Assembly (NCBI GenBank): GCA_045539315.1
Contig: JAZQFC010000037.1
Coordinates: 1 to 64,000, forward strand
Reading direction: 5' to 3'
Source: RUG11462 sp045539315
Lineage (GTDB): Bacteria; Bacillota; Clostridia; Oscillospirales; Acutalibacteraceae
DNA: 64,000 bases
The translations under genes were made by a program, and so were the position numbers. Positions 51,323 to 60,370 of this stretch are shown piece by piece; the first letter of the stretch is position 1, and every line of letters begins with the position of its first letter. The notes under the pieces were generated by a model. That model saw only the letters and a list, made by a program, of their open reading frames with translations, did no database searches and was not told the origin of the DNA.

Positions 51323-51625
51323 ATGAATACATTTGAAAAGATTTATATGGTGGTAAAGCAAATTCCTAAAGGAAAAGTTGCAACATATGGGCAAGTTGCT
51401 CGGCTTGCAGGGAATCCACATCTCTCGCAAATCGTAGGCTATGCGCTTCATTCAAACCCAGACCCTGAAAACATTCCTTGCCATAGAGTGGTTAATAGAT
51501 TTGGCGAAGTTGCAAAGGCATTTGTCTTTGGTGGAGAAAACGCGCAAATTGCTTTACTCGAAGCCGAAGGCGTAGAATTTACCGATGGCAAAGTAGATTT
51601 AGAAAAATATTTATGGCAAAAATAA
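51323..51625 (+). CDS. MGMT-like (Ada C-terminal domain) alkyltransferase
   Basis: 100-aa protein equal to the methyl-acceptor domain of O6-alkylguanine-DNA alkyltransferases. GKVATYGQVARLAG, then VGYALHSNP and IPCHRVV with the acceptor Cys, so it is a possible true alkyltransferase, not an ATL (which has Trp there). The N-terminal ribonuclease-H-like domain is missing. The start ATG 51323 lies 4 bp after the PHP stop; longer readings overlap that gene without reason. Activity as a short form is uncertain. Confidence 0.82.
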   Translation: MNTFEKIYMVVKQIPKGKVATYGQVARLAGNPHLSQIVGYALHSNPDPENIPCHRVVNRFGEVAKAFVFGGENAQIALLEAEGVEFTDGKVDLEKYLWQK

Positions 51626-51656
51626 AAAGTCAACCTATAAAGGTTGACTTTTTATT
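51624..51656. terminator. bidirectional terminator
   Basis: A 13-bp stem (51624-51636 with 51641-51653), loop ATAA, between convergent genes. Confidence 0.85.
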
Positions 51657-51658
51657 TT

Positions 51659-52336
51659 TTATTCTATAATTTCCATTTTTTCAATTACAGGTTGGTTGCC
51701 TGGAACCAACATTTCATTACCATCGCTACTTGCATATGCGCTTACAACTGAATCGATAATATCCATACCTTCTGTTATCATACCAAAGCCTGCATATGCC
51801 TTATCAAGAACAACACAGTCATCATCATAACAAATAAAGAATTGAGAAGAAGCGCTATTAGGATCATCTGAACGCGCCATTGAAATAACGCCCCTTACAT
51901 GAGAAATATTATTTTCAACACCATTTTCAATGAACTCGCCTTTAATTTCTTCATCAGAGCCGCCCATTCCACTGCCATCAATCGAGCCACCTTGCAAAAC
52001 AGAGATTCCTGAAAATGCGCCTTGAGTTAGTCTATGGAAAGGATTGCCGTCATAAAAGCCTTCTTTCACTAACTTTTTAAAGTTTGCAACTGTTATAGGC
52101 GCTTCATTGTCATATAAATCAATATAAACATCACCATAATCTTTTATAGTCATTTTAACTTTTGTAATAACTGATTTATCTGGCTCACCGGTTGTTAAAG
52201 GTTGTGTTTCATAATTATCATACTCATAATAATTGCTCTCGCCAATATTCTCGTTTGTTGAATTTGTTTTATTACATGAGCAAAGGCAAACGCTACACAT
52301 AACAAATACCATTAAAAGTGCTACTAATCTTTTCAT
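51659..52336 (-). CDS. cyclophilin-type peptidyl-prolyl isomerase, lipoprotein
   Basis: 225 aa. A lipobox (CLCSC) near residue 20 shows a membrane-anchored lipoprotein. The cyclophilin domain (about 60-225) contains NPFHRLTQGAFSG, QGGSIDGSGMGG, GVISMARSDDPNSASSQFFI and AGFGMITEGMDIID. It helps fold exported proteins outside the membrane. It ends an operon with LCP and sortase B, suggesting it serves surface proteins. 3 bp separate it from the LCP gene. Confidence 0.93.
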   Translation of the reverse strand: MKRLVALLMVFVMCSVCLCSCNKTNSTNENIGESNYYEYDNYETQPLTTGEPDKSVITKVKMTIKDYGDVYIDLYDNEAPITVANFKKLVKEGFYDGNPFHRLTQGAFSGISVLQGGSIDGSGMGGSDEEIKGEFIENGVENNISHVRGVISMARSDDPNSASSQFFICYDDDCVVLDKAYAGFGMITEGMDIIDSVVSAYASSDGNEMLVPGNQPVIEKMEIIE

Positions 52337-52339
52337 TGT

Positions 52340-53506
52340 TTATTCTCCTTTAGTTTGTTGTTCAGTTTCTTGTTTGTCATAGAAAATATCAAGTACAACT
52401 TGCATTAATGCCTCTTTATCAACTATATATTCAGCATAACCATCATCGCCTTCTACAACTGTTCCAGGCACCGATTTAAACTCAATGTTTATATCTTTTC
52501 TACCTGAAAAAGCATTTGTTGTAAGATAAGTGATTTTTGAAGCATTAAGGTCGGTTGTTGAATAAATCTTAATTGTTTCAAAAAGTTGCAAAGGTGTGCT
52601 CAAATCTTCTTTTGTTTGAGCAATTACTTTTGAACTAAATGCTTTTATATAACTTTTTTGACGCTCAAGTCTTATAATATTAGAATCAATTCTTGAAGTA
52701 TCTCTATAATGAATATAGTCATAAGCCTCATTGCCATCAAGATGAGTAATCTCGCCCGTTACATTACCATCTGCATCGTAAACAGGCACATCAACACCAT
52801 AAATAATATCATTAAGAAGCGGAATACTTGCTTTATTTATTGAAAAATATGAGTCAATAGGAATGTTGTATAAAAGTCTTGAAATTGTTTTTGCAACGTT
52901 TTTACAACTGCCTTTTTTACCATCGCCATAAGCGAATGATGTACACGCTTGTAAAGTTTTAACACCAACAAAATCGCCGACTGTATTATAAACATCAACA
53001 TCTATCATTGAATCACGGTTAATTGATAAAACTGTGTATTTTTTCTCATTTGTATCAATGCAAAGCAAAAACAATGCGTCAGCCTGCCCTGCTGTGCCAA
53101 AATATTCGGTTTTTATTTGTGTATGGTCATCTTTATCTACGCCAATGCACAAAATAGTTGTAACATCTTCATCAAAAACATAGGTTGTGCCTTCGTTTTT
53201 AACAACATTACCTTTATTTTCAACCTCATCGGCAGGCAAGTTTATTTCAACATTATTATTTGTTAACTGACCTTTACCGCTGTAATAAAGACCTGCAAAA
53301 ACTGCGCCGACAATTACAAGCAATGATAATATTACACTTAAAATAATAAGAAAAACTTTTTGCGCTCTTTTATTTTTTGACTTTGATTTTGATGAAGAAG
53401 ACATATTATTATATTGTTCATGATACTGATTTGCATTTAAATCTTTAGCTCTTCTTGTGCTTTTAAGAATTAAAGACCTTTTTCCCATCTTACTTGGTTT
53501 TTTCAT
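52340..53506 (-). CDS. LytR-CpsA-Psr (LCP) family protein
   Basis: 388 aa: a basic, Ser-rich cytosolic N-terminus (about 1-48), one TM (about 50-72), then an extracellular LCP domain (about 110-370) with TILCIGVDKDD, ADALFLLCID, VLSINRDSMIDVDV, and HYRDTSRIDSNIIRLERQKSYI. LCP proteins move wall polymers such as teichoic acids or glycans from lipid carrier to peptidoglycan. It overlaps the sortase B gene by 17 bp. The DNA and residues suggest an intact enzyme. Confidence 0.9.
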   Translation of the reverse strand: MKKPSKMGKRSLILKSTRRAKDLNANQYHEQYNNMSSSSKSKSKNKRAQKVFLIILSVILSLLVIVGAVFAGLYYSGKGQLTNNNVEINLPADEVENKGNVVKNEGTTYVFDEDVTTILCIGVDKDDHTQIKTEYFGTAGQADALFLLCIDTNEKKYTVLSINRDSMIDVDVYNTVGDFVGVKTLQACTSFAYGDGKKGSCKNVAKTISRLLYNIPIDSYFSINKASIPLLNDIIYGVDVPVYDADGNVTGEITHLDGNEAYDYIHYRDTSRIDSNIIRLERQKSYIKAFSSKVIAQTKEDLSTPLQLFETIKIYSTTDLNASKITYLTTNAFSGRKDINIEFKSVPGTVVEGDDGYAEYIVDKEALMQVVLDIFYDKQETEQQTKGE

Positions 53507-54269
53507 CTTTCCTTAACACTCCAACTACTAGGTATCTCATTTTAGGATTATAGCCAACACAGGTGCTTAAAACTACAATCTTATCATCTGTTGTTACTTT
53601 AACATCTTTTCTTACATTTTTAACAAATGCAATTGGGTCTAAAGTTGTATCAATAAAATCTTGATAAACATCTTCTTTAGAAAAATCAAAAGAATACAAA
53701 ATATGACGACTATCATACTGAAAAGCAGAATAAATCTCATATTTTAACGCTCTGCCCCTTGTATAAATTCTGAAATAACGGTTTTGATTAAAAAACTCTT
53801 CATTTTCAAATCTGTGAAGTTGATAAAACATTGATTCAGGCAAATAAATATTGTGACCATAAACCACTGTTACGGGGTCAGACCAGTCAGTGCTATTATA
53901 GTTTTCAATAAAAATTGAACCGCAAACATCAACCTGACCATCAATATTTCTATCAAGATAATAAGTGTTATCTTTGCCATTTGGATGAACAATAGGATAA
54001 TCAATATTAGTATTTTTAACCTTTATCCAAGCAAAAATATCTTTATTCTTTTCTTCTAACTTATCAAAATTAATTGGGTTATTAACAAGTTTTTCAGTTG
54101 TTTGCTCGCCTGTTTGAGTTGTGTTTTTATACCCTTCTAACTCATTTCTTGACTGATGTTCTTTATAAAAATCATAGCCAAAACCTGCAATGCATAGAAT
54201 AAGCACTAATAGGCAGATTACAAACACCGAAGTCCATATTTTTTTCTTCAAAGAAATACCTCTTTTCAA
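53490..54269 (-). CDS. srtB: class B sortase
   Basis: 259 aa with an N-terminal TM (about 11-32) and a class B core: YPIVHPNGKDNTYYLDRNID, then YGHNIY (His139), VVLSTCVGYNPKMRYLVVG (Cys237, Arg245). The insert between strands 6 and 7 (FDFSKEDVYQDFIDTTLDP) matches class B. All catalytic residues are present, in contrast to the pilus pseudosortase. It is the first gene of a three-gene operon with LCP and cyclophilin genes. No NPQTN-type substrate gene is adjacent. Confidence 0.93.
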   Translation of the reverse strand: MKRGISLKKKIWTSVFVICLLVLILCIAGFGYDFYKEHQSRNELEGYKNTTQTGEQTTEKLVNNPINFDKLEEKNKDIFAWIKVKNTNIDYPIVHPNGKDNTYYLDRNIDGQVDVCGSIFIENYNSTDWSDPVTVVYGHNIYLPESMFYQLHRFENEEFFNQNRYFRIYTRGRALKYEIYSAFQYDSRHILYSFDFSKEDVYQDFIDTTLDPIAFVKNVRKDVKVTTDDKIVVLSTCVGYNPKMRYLVVGVLRKDEKTK

Positions 54270-54289
54270 AAATACAACAATACAGAGTA

Positions 54290-54318
54290 ATTATATCACA
54301 AACACTCTTTTAAGTCAA
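54290..54318 (-). promoter_or_regulatory. promoter of the sortase B operon
   Basis: TTGACT (54318-54313), 17-bp spacer, TATAAT (54295-54290). Confidence 0.7.
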
Positions 54319-54385
54319 CAAATCATTGCGAATATTAGCAATTAGTTTGTAAAATAATAATATTGCTGAAAGGGGCTAAAAAATT

Positions 54386-54586
54386 ATGAGTAAAAAAGAA
54401 AAAATATCAGAAGAAATCTCTGTGAATCCGGTTATGGACCAACCTGAAACTGCCTTTGAATTAATTAATAAATATGGCACTTATGAAATTCAACCAACTG
54501 CCGATACCGAAAACGAATTTCCACACATTGCTCAAGGTCAGTTTATTAAACAAAAACCGAACAAGAAAAACAAGAAAAATAACTAA
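54386..54586 (+). CDS. small hypothetical protein
   Basis: 66 aa, polar, no membrane segment. A central motif ETAFELINKYGTYEIQPTAD resembles small conserved Clostridial proteins of unknown function, and the C-terminus is Lys/Asn-rich. AAGGGG lies about 10 bases upstream of the ATG, giving reasonable translation. It is between the divergent srtB promoter and cwlD. It could be a spore-related small protein because of the neighbour, but nothing in the sequence shows this. Confidence 0.55.
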   Translation: MSKKEKISEEISVNPVMDQPETAFELINKYGTYEIQPTADTENEFPHIAQGQFIKQKPNKKNKKNN

Positions 54587-54670
54587 AAAGGGTTGCAAAA
54601 AACCACATTTATGTTACAATAAAGAATAGAAATTCACCTATCACATACAATTGAATGTGGGGTGAAAAAT

Positions 54671-55375
54671 ATGAAAAGATTTTTCTTAATAATACCAATT
54701 ATTATAATTGCTATTATTTGCAATGTTACTGATAATAATTACAACATTTTAGTTTCAAACACCGTTGTAAAGCAAGAAAAACCTACTATTATTGTTGATG
54801 CTGGTCACGGTGGTTTTGACGGTGGCGCAGTAAAAGGCAGTATAAACGAAAAAGATATTAATTTGCAGTTTGCCCTATCTTTAGAAACAATGCTAAAAGC
54901 ATATGGTTTTAATGTTATTATGACTCGTACAACAGACTCTGGCACGGAAGACAAGGCGCTTGGCACTATAAGGCTTAAAAAAGTAAGCGATATAAAAAAT
55001 CGGATATCGCTTATAGAAAACACGGATATTGAGTGTTTTATAAGTCTTCATCAAAATATGTTTTCTGTTGAAAAATATAGTGGTAGTCAAGTTTTTTACT
55101 CTGCTAATCATCAAAATGGCGAAGTTTATGCTAATGCGATTCAAGAGTCTATAAAAAGTTTGTTGCAACCTGATAATAGCAGAAAAACAAAGGCAGTTGG
55201 CAAAAACATTTATTTAATGTATCATACCACAAAACCTGCAGTTTTGGTTGAATGTGGTTTTATGTCTAATTATAATGAACTTAATTTATTATTACAAAGT
55301 GATTATCAAAACAAACTAAATTTTTGTATTTTAAACGGAGTATTAATGGGAAGGAAAAGCATTTTAAATGGCTAA
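54671..55375 (+). CDS. cwlD: N-acetylmuramoyl-L-alanine amidase (CwlD type)
   Basis: 234-aa zinc amidase of the Amidase_3 family. It has an N-terminal membrane/signal segment (about 3-20), then DAGHGGFDGGAV (His), NEKDINL (Glu), SLHQNMF (His), and VLVECGFMSN (catalytic Glu). Size and layout match CwlD, which cuts side chains to make muramic-delta-lactam in spore cortex. The start ATG 54671 has GGGGTG upstream. It overlaps radA by 8 bp. Role as CwlD is inferred from size and sporulating background. Confidence 0.88.
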   Translation: MKRFFLIIPIIIIAIICNVTDNNYNILVSNTVVKQEKPTIIVDAGHGGFDGGAVKGSINEKDINLQFALSLETMLKAYGFNVIMTRTTDSGTEDKALGTIRLKKVSDIKNRISLIENTDIECFISLHQNMFSVEKYSGSQVFYSANHQNGEVYANAIQESIKSLLQPDNSRKTKAVGKNIYLMYHTTKPAVLVECGFMSNYNELNLLLQSDYQNKLNFCILNGVLMGRKSILNG

Positions 55376-56741
55376 ATCTAAATCAGTTTTTGTTTGTAGC
55401 GAATGTGGCGCACAGGTGCCTAAATGGCAAGGAAAATGCACAAATTGTGGCGCTTGGGACTCTTTTATTGAAGAAATAATTGATATGTCGTCCGAAAAAT
55501 TTGCTACGCCAAAAATTAAAAAAGACGCTAAAGCAGTTACTTTAGATGAGATTAATACAGACAAAGAAAACCGCTATAAAACAGGGCTAGATGAACTTGA
55601 CAGAGTGCTGGGCGGCGGTATTGTTAAAGGCTCACTTGTTTTGCTTTCCGGCGACCCTGGTATCGGTAAATCAACAATTATTTTGCAAATGTGCGAATAT
55701 TTGGGTAAAGATTTAAAAGTGTTATATGTTTCTGGCGAGGAGTCAAAACGTCAACTTAAACTTCGCGCTGACAGGCTTCAAGTTACTACTAAAAACCTAT
55801 CTGTGCTTACCGAAACCGATGTTGAAGCAGTTAATGACTACATATTTGAAACAAAGCCTGATATTGTTATGATAGACTCTATTCAAACTATGTCTATTAG
55901 CGCAATTTCAAGTGTACCGGGTTCGGTTGCGCAAGTAAGAGAATGTACAAACGCTTATCTTCATACTGCAAAAAGCCTTGATATACCAATTATCATTGTT
56001 GGCCACGTTAACAAAGACGGCGCCATTGCAGGACCTAAAGTGCTTGAGCATATTGTTGACGCTGTGCTTTACTTTGAAGGCGAGAAAAATCTCACTTACA
56101 GGGTGCTACGCGCAGTTAAAAACAGATTCGGCTCTACTAATGAAATCGGCGTTTTTGAAATGTATGATAAGGGGCTTCGTCAGGTTGAAAACCCTTCGGC
56201 TATGCTAATTTCAGGCAGACCAAAAAATGTTCCTGGAACTTGCGTTGCTTGTGTTTTAGAAGGTACTAGACCTATTTTAGCAGAAGTGCAAGGTCTTGTA
56301 ACGCAAACAGGTTATGGCAATGCCAGAAGAATGTCAACAGGTTTTGATTATAACAGATTAAGCCTTCTTCTCGCAGTGCTTGAAAAACGAGTTGGTTTTC
56401 ACTTTAGCGCATTCGATTCATATGTAAACATTGTTGGTGGTCTTAAACTTCAAGAGCCTGCAGTTGATTTGCCTGTTGTTTTATCGCTCATTTCGAGTAT
56501 GAAAGACACGGTTATTCGAGAGGATGTTATCGCTTTTGGCGAAATTGGTCTTGCAGGCGAAGTAAGAACAGTTGTAAATGCTGAAAGCAGAGTTTTAGAG
56601 GCGGCAAGGCTTGGTTTTAAGCGTTGTATTATTCCAATTCACAATGTTGAAAGTTTATCTGATAAGGCTAAATCTTCGATAGAAGTTATCGGAGTTAGAA
56701 CAATAAAAAAAGCGTTTGAGGCAGCAACTCAAACAGAGTAG
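55368..56741 (+). CDS. radA: DNA repair protein RadA
   Basis: 457-aa RecA-like branch-migration ATPase: N-terminal C4 zinc finger (two C-x2-C pairs, about residues 8-28), Walker A GDPGIGKST near 100, Walker B VMIDSIQTM, the RadA-specific KNRFGSTNE, and a C-terminal Lon-like domain (about 290-457, FDSYVNIVGGLKL). Everything needed is in place. It is coupled to cwlD by overlap. Confidence 0.97.
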   Translation: MAKSKSVFVCSECGAQVPKWQGKCTNCGAWDSFIEEIIDMSSEKFATPKIKKDAKAVTLDEINTDKENRYKTGLDELDRVLGGGIVKGSLVLLSGDPGIGKSTIILQMCEYLGKDLKVLYVSGEESKRQLKLRADRLQVTTKNLSVLTETDVEAVNDYIFETKPDIVMIDSIQTMSISAISSVPGSVAQVRECTNAYLHTAKSLDIPIIIVGHVNKDGAIAGPKVLEHIVDAVLYFEGEKNLTYRVLRAVKNRFGSTNEIGVFEMYDKGLRQVENPSAMLISGRPKNVPGTCVACVLEGTRPILAEVQGLVTQTGYGNARRMSTGFDYNRLSLLLAVLEKRVGFHFSAFDSYVNIVGGLKLQEPAVDLPVVLSLISSMKDTVIREDVIAFGEIGLAGEVRTVVNAESRVLEAARLGFKRCIIPIHNVESLSDKAKSSIEVIGVRTIKKAFEAATQTE

Positions 56742-56753
56742 GAGAAGAAATTT

Positions 56754-57788
56754 ATGAGAAAATTAGAAGGATATATGACAGGTGTTAACCTCGGTCACTG
56801 GATTTCACAATACGAAAAAAATGATAACGATGGTTACTGGTCAACCTATATTCAAGAAAGCGATTTTAAGAGAATTAAAGAATGGGGTTGCGACCATGTT
56901 CGTTTACCAATTGACTACCCTATTTTCTACAACCCTGAAAACGGCGAGTATTTGGAAAGCGGTTTGAAATATGCAGACTTTGCTATTGAAACTGCTAAAA
57001 AATATGGTCTTAATGTTGTTCTTGATTTGCACCACACACCAGGTTATGCATTCTGGAATAAATATGACAAACAGAAAAACTCACTTTTTGATAGCGAAGA
57101 CCAACAAAAAGTTTTCCTTAATATCTGGGAGATGTTTACTAACAGATACAAAGACCACGGCGATAATCTTGTTTTTGAATTGCTTAACGAACTTGTTTTG
57201 GAAGATAGCGAGCCTTGGAACAAACTCTGGCCAAAAGCAGTTGAACTTATTCACTCTATCTCGCCTGAAAGAAAAATTATTGTTGGCTCTAACCGTTGGA
57301 ATAGTGTTGACGAACTTAAAAATTTAACTTTTGTTGATGATGAGAGAATTATTTACAATTTCCATTGCTATGCACCTATTATTTTCACTCATCAGCGCGC
57401 ACCTTGGGAGCCTGATTATGTTGCTTATCAACGTTGTGTTACATATCCATTTAGAACAAAAGAGCATATGCAATACTTTGAAATGATGAATGATTACTGG
57501 CTTCCTGAAAACTTTGAAGTTATTGACAAAGAGGCTATAAAAGTGTTCTTAAAAGGCGCTTATGACTTTATTGCAGAACACGATGTACCATTATACTGTG
57601 GTGAATTTGGTGTTATCGCTCTTGCTGATGATGATAGCGCTATTAGATGGCTTAATGATATTATTGACATCTTTAACGAACTCGGTATTGGTCACGCGGT
57701 GTGGTCTTACAGAGGTTTTGCAAGAATCACAGGTAAAAACAACGAAGTTTTAGACCAAAGAATGATTGACGCAATTACAAAAAAATAA
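56754..57788 (+). CDS. GH5 family glycoside hydrolase, no signal peptide
   Basis: 344-aa TIM-barrel glycosidase: VNLGHWISQY near 11, WGCDHVRLPIDYP, DLHHTPGY, acid/base Glu146 in FELLNELV, and nucleophile Glu284 in YCGEFGV. The start gives MRKLEGYMTGVNLG, so the enzyme begins directly with the barrel and has no export signal. A cytosolic role on imported beta-glucan or mannan oligosaccharides is therefore likely. RBS AGGAGAAG. It is 12 bp after radA, though the functional link is not obvious. Confidence 0.88.
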   Translation: MRKLEGYMTGVNLGHWISQYEKNDNDGYWSTYIQESDFKRIKEWGCDHVRLPIDYPIFYNPENGEYLESGLKYADFAIETAKKYGLNVVLDLHHTPGYAFWNKYDKQKNSLFDSEDQQKVFLNIWEMFTNRYKDHGDNLVFELLNELVLEDSEPWNKLWPKAVELIHSISPERKIIVGSNRWNSVDELKNLTFVDDERIIYNFHCYAPIIFTHQRAPWEPDYVAYQRCVTYPFRTKEHMQYFEMMNDYWLPENFEVIDKEAIKVFLKGAYDFIAEHDVPLYCGEFGVIALADDDSAIRWLNDIIDIFNELGIGHAVWSYRGFARITGKNNEVLDQRMIDAITKK

Positions 57789-57800
57789 TATAAATACAAC

Positions 57801-57832
57801 AAAAAAAGCACCCCAACGGGTGCTTTTTTTAT
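57801..57832. terminator. bidirectional terminator
   Basis: A 13-bp stem (57801-57813 with 57818-57830), loop CAAC, between convergent genes. Confidence 0.88.
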
Positions 57833-60180
57833 TTTGTAAATTTCATTGTTACAACATTAGAAGCCATTGAAACGGAAGTTTTTGTTGTAACTTTAATTTT
57901 ATAAGAATATGTTTTGCCTTTTGTAACTTTTGTGTTTTCATATTGTGGGCTTACACATTCATTAAGTTCTGAATAAACTTCAAACTTGCCACCGTCAACT
58001 TTACGATAAATTATTACGCCTTTTGCATTTTTAACTTGATTCCAATTGAGCATAAGTCCTGTTGAAGTTTTTGTTACTGTTAATTCAGGGGTGCCAAGTC
58101 TATACGCTTTGAATTTTGAAGAATAGTTACTTGAACCTTTTTCATAATTAACTTTAACTGCATAAGTTTTGCTTAAATTCTCACCAAAACTGCTATCTGT
58201 ATAACTTGTGCCGGTTACTGTTTTCAACAATGTATAAACGCCGCCGCTATAAGAATAAACTGAATAAGATTTAGCATTTGAAACTTTTGCAAAGTTAATT
58301 GTTATACCTGTTTTCACAGTTTTTGAAGATTTAATACTTGTTGCAATAAAGCAAGTGCAACTTTTTGCGCCACCTTTATAACTTTCAGTACCGTTTGAAG
58401 CAACAGATGTTAAACGATAATAATATTTAACACCACCTGTTACAGTCTTATCAGTATATGATGTTGAAGATGTAGTTGCTATTTTAGTAAATTCTGAAGA
58501 ACTAGAAGGTCTGCGATAAATATTATATTTTGCGGCGCCTGCTGCCGAACTCCAAGTCAAAGCAATACCATTTGTTTTTGCGCTAATGCTATTTATTGTC
58601 GGCGGAACATACAACATTGTTGTATAACCTGCGCTCATTGCAGAATTAAGTTCTCCTGAATATGCTTTTACTTTATAAGTGTAACTGATGCCTTGTTTTA
58701 CATTTTTATCTGTATAACTTTTTGTTGAAGCATCTGTAATTGTTTTTACTAATTTTGTTTGAGTTTCATTAGAGCCTTTTCTATAAACATAGTAGCCGCC
58801 TGTTCTTAATGAACAACTCCAATTGATTTTTATAGAATTTTTTGTGTTGCTCGAAGAGATAATTTCAGGGCTTGAAAGATAAATACCCTGTTTTGCTTCA
58901 GGCGCGCCGGAAATACCACTCGAAGTAACTGCTTTTACTGAATAATAATATTTTACGCCACCTACTGCTTTTGTATCAGTATAACTTGTGGTAGTAACTG
59001 TTGCAATAGGTATTAAAGTATCATCATCTTCATTAGAACGCATTACTTTGTATTTTGAAGCGCCACTCTTTTTAGCCCAGGTTAATTTAAAGCCATTTGA
59101 AACTTTTTTCAATGATTTTATCTTTGGTGCTGAAACGAAACTGATTTCGCAAACGCCACTTTTATTTGCATCTTTTTTAGCATTATAAGAAACAACATAA
59201 TATGAATATTTCTGTTGGCTTACGCCTGTATCAATATAAGAAACAGTTGAATTTTTAGTAATAGTTTTCAAAAGCGAATACTCTGTGCTATTTCCTGCTT
59301 TTCTATAAATCTTATAGCCTGTTGCACCTTTTACTTTTTTCCACTTCAACATAATGCCTGTTGGCACATTTTCTGTTTTATAAAGACAGGTTGCAATTAA
59401 GTTAGTCTTGTTTGTTTGGTCATTACCGTATTTAGTATAATCAAGGCAAATCCAGCCTGTTTTCTTATTTCTAGTAATCTTGCCCCAAGCAGTATCGCTA
59501 ATATACTTTTTCTCGGTTACGATAACACGGTCGCCACGTTTTAATGAGCCGAGTGACGAATAAGACGAGCCTGCGCCTGAACGCATATTAATAGAATCTG
59601 TAACTACATAAACTTCTTTGTTAAAGCCATAGTCAGCGGTGCAGAAATACTCTGCTTCTGCTTTGCGGCGGTCAACAAGACCTTGCAAAACCACACCGCC
59701 TGCTTTTACCCAAAGACCAAAAGCATCTGCAATTTGCTTATCAGTATAATTTTCAATACCTTTTTTAAGATAGTTGCCAAGAGTTACATCTGTTTTCCAA
59801 ACATATGCACCAAAGTTATATGTAAAACTAATAAGAGCATCATACTGATTTTGAGTTACATAAATATTATTGCTTTTCAAAAAGTCATTAAGTCCGCTCT
59901 CATAACTTGGCAAGTTTTTCTTCAACAACTTATGAGCAAAAGCCTCACTAATACCGCCTGGATACTCGTCTTTTTCACAAGTTGAGCCATAGCCTATTGT
60001 GTAATGCTCATAGTCCCAATATTGAAATTGATAATAGCCTTCAAACGCTTCAATAAAGCCTACGCCCAAATCACTTGTTTGACGAGCAACATAGCCTTTT
60101 TTCGCCGAAGCAGTAATTACAGGCATTGAAGACAAAACAAATATTATTGATAATAATACAGATAAAATTCGCTTTTTCAT
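57829..60180 (-). CDS. secreted GH24 lysozyme with SH3 and FN3-like repeats
   Basis: 783 aa. Signal peptide 1-26; GH24 (phage-type muramidase) domain about 35-180 with the triad Glu47 (AFEG), Asp56 (WDYEHYTIGYGS) and Thr61, and QYDALISFTYNFG. An SH3b domain follows (about 190-255, INMRSGAGSSYSSLGSLKRGD). Then at least five fibronectin-III-like repeats to the C-terminus, each with a KxxGxxxYxVYR...SYTD-like pattern. No wall anchor is seen. Start 60180 is set by AAAGGAG 6 bases upstream. It is the last gene of the trmK operon. It probably cleaves peptidoglycan of itself or competitors. Confidence 0.9.
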   Translation of the reverse strand: MKKRILSVLLSIIFVLSSMPVITASAKKGYVARQTSDLGVGFIEAFEGYYQFQYWDYEHYTIGYGSTCEKDEYPGGISEAFAHKLLKKNLPSYESGLNDFLKSNNIYVTQNQYDALISFTYNFGAYVWKTDVTLGNYLKKGIENYTDKQIADAFGLWVKAGGVVLQGLVDRRKAEAEYFCTADYGFNKEVYVVTDSINMRSGAGSSYSSLGSLKRGDRVIVTEKKYISDTAWGKITRNKKTGWICLDYTKYGNDQTNKTNLIATCLYKTENVPTGIMLKWKKVKGATGYKIYRKAGNSTEYSLLKTITKNSTVSYIDTGVSQQKYSYYVVSYNAKKDANKSGVCEISFVSAPKIKSLKKVSNGFKLTWAKKSGASKYKVMRSNEDDDTLIPIATVTTTSYTDTKAVGGVKYYYSVKAVTSSGISGAPEAKQGIYLSSPEIISSSNTKNSIKINWSCSLRTGGYYVYRKGSNETQTKLVKTITDASTKSYTDKNVKQGISYTYKVKAYSGELNSAMSAGYTTMLYVPPTINSISAKTNGIALTWSSAAGAAKYNIYRRPSSSSEFTKIATTSSTSYTDKTVTGGVKYYYRLTSVASNGTESYKGGAKSCTCFIATSIKSSKTVKTGITINFAKVSNAKSYSVYSYSGGVYTLLKTVTGTSYTDSSFGENLSKTYAVKVNYEKGSSNYSSKFKAYRLGTPELTVTKTSTGLMLNWNQVKNAKGVIIYRKVDGGKFEVYSELNECVSPQYENTKVTKGKTYSYKIKVTTKTSVSMASNVVTMKFTK

Positions 60181-60193
60181 TCGTCTCTCCTTT

Positions 60194-60370
60194 TTAACAA
60201 AAACTATTTTTATTTGCATTGTAAGAATAATCTATTTTTTCTAAAACAGATATAATCTCTTGTTTTTCAACATTCAATGATTTACAAAATTCATCAAGCG
60301 ATGAAAATTCATCACGAAGTTTTGTATTTACAAAACTCAACAACATATATGGGTCTTTTGGTAAACTCAT
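60194..60370 (-). CDS. DUF4250 small protein
   Basis: A 58-aa protein not usually picked by length filters. The start MSLPKDPYMLLSFVNTKLRD and the later EFSSLDEFCKSL and SVLEKIDYSYN match the DUF4250 family, which is short, soluble and of unknown function. The ATG overlaps the rqcH stop (ATGA), so it is translationally coupled, and 13 bp separate it from the lysozyme ATG. The reading has no internal stop and ends in TAA at 60194. Confidence 0.85.
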   Translation of the reverse strand: MSLPKDPYMLLSFVNTKLRDEFSSLDEFCKSLNVEKQEIISVLEKIDYSYNANKNSFC

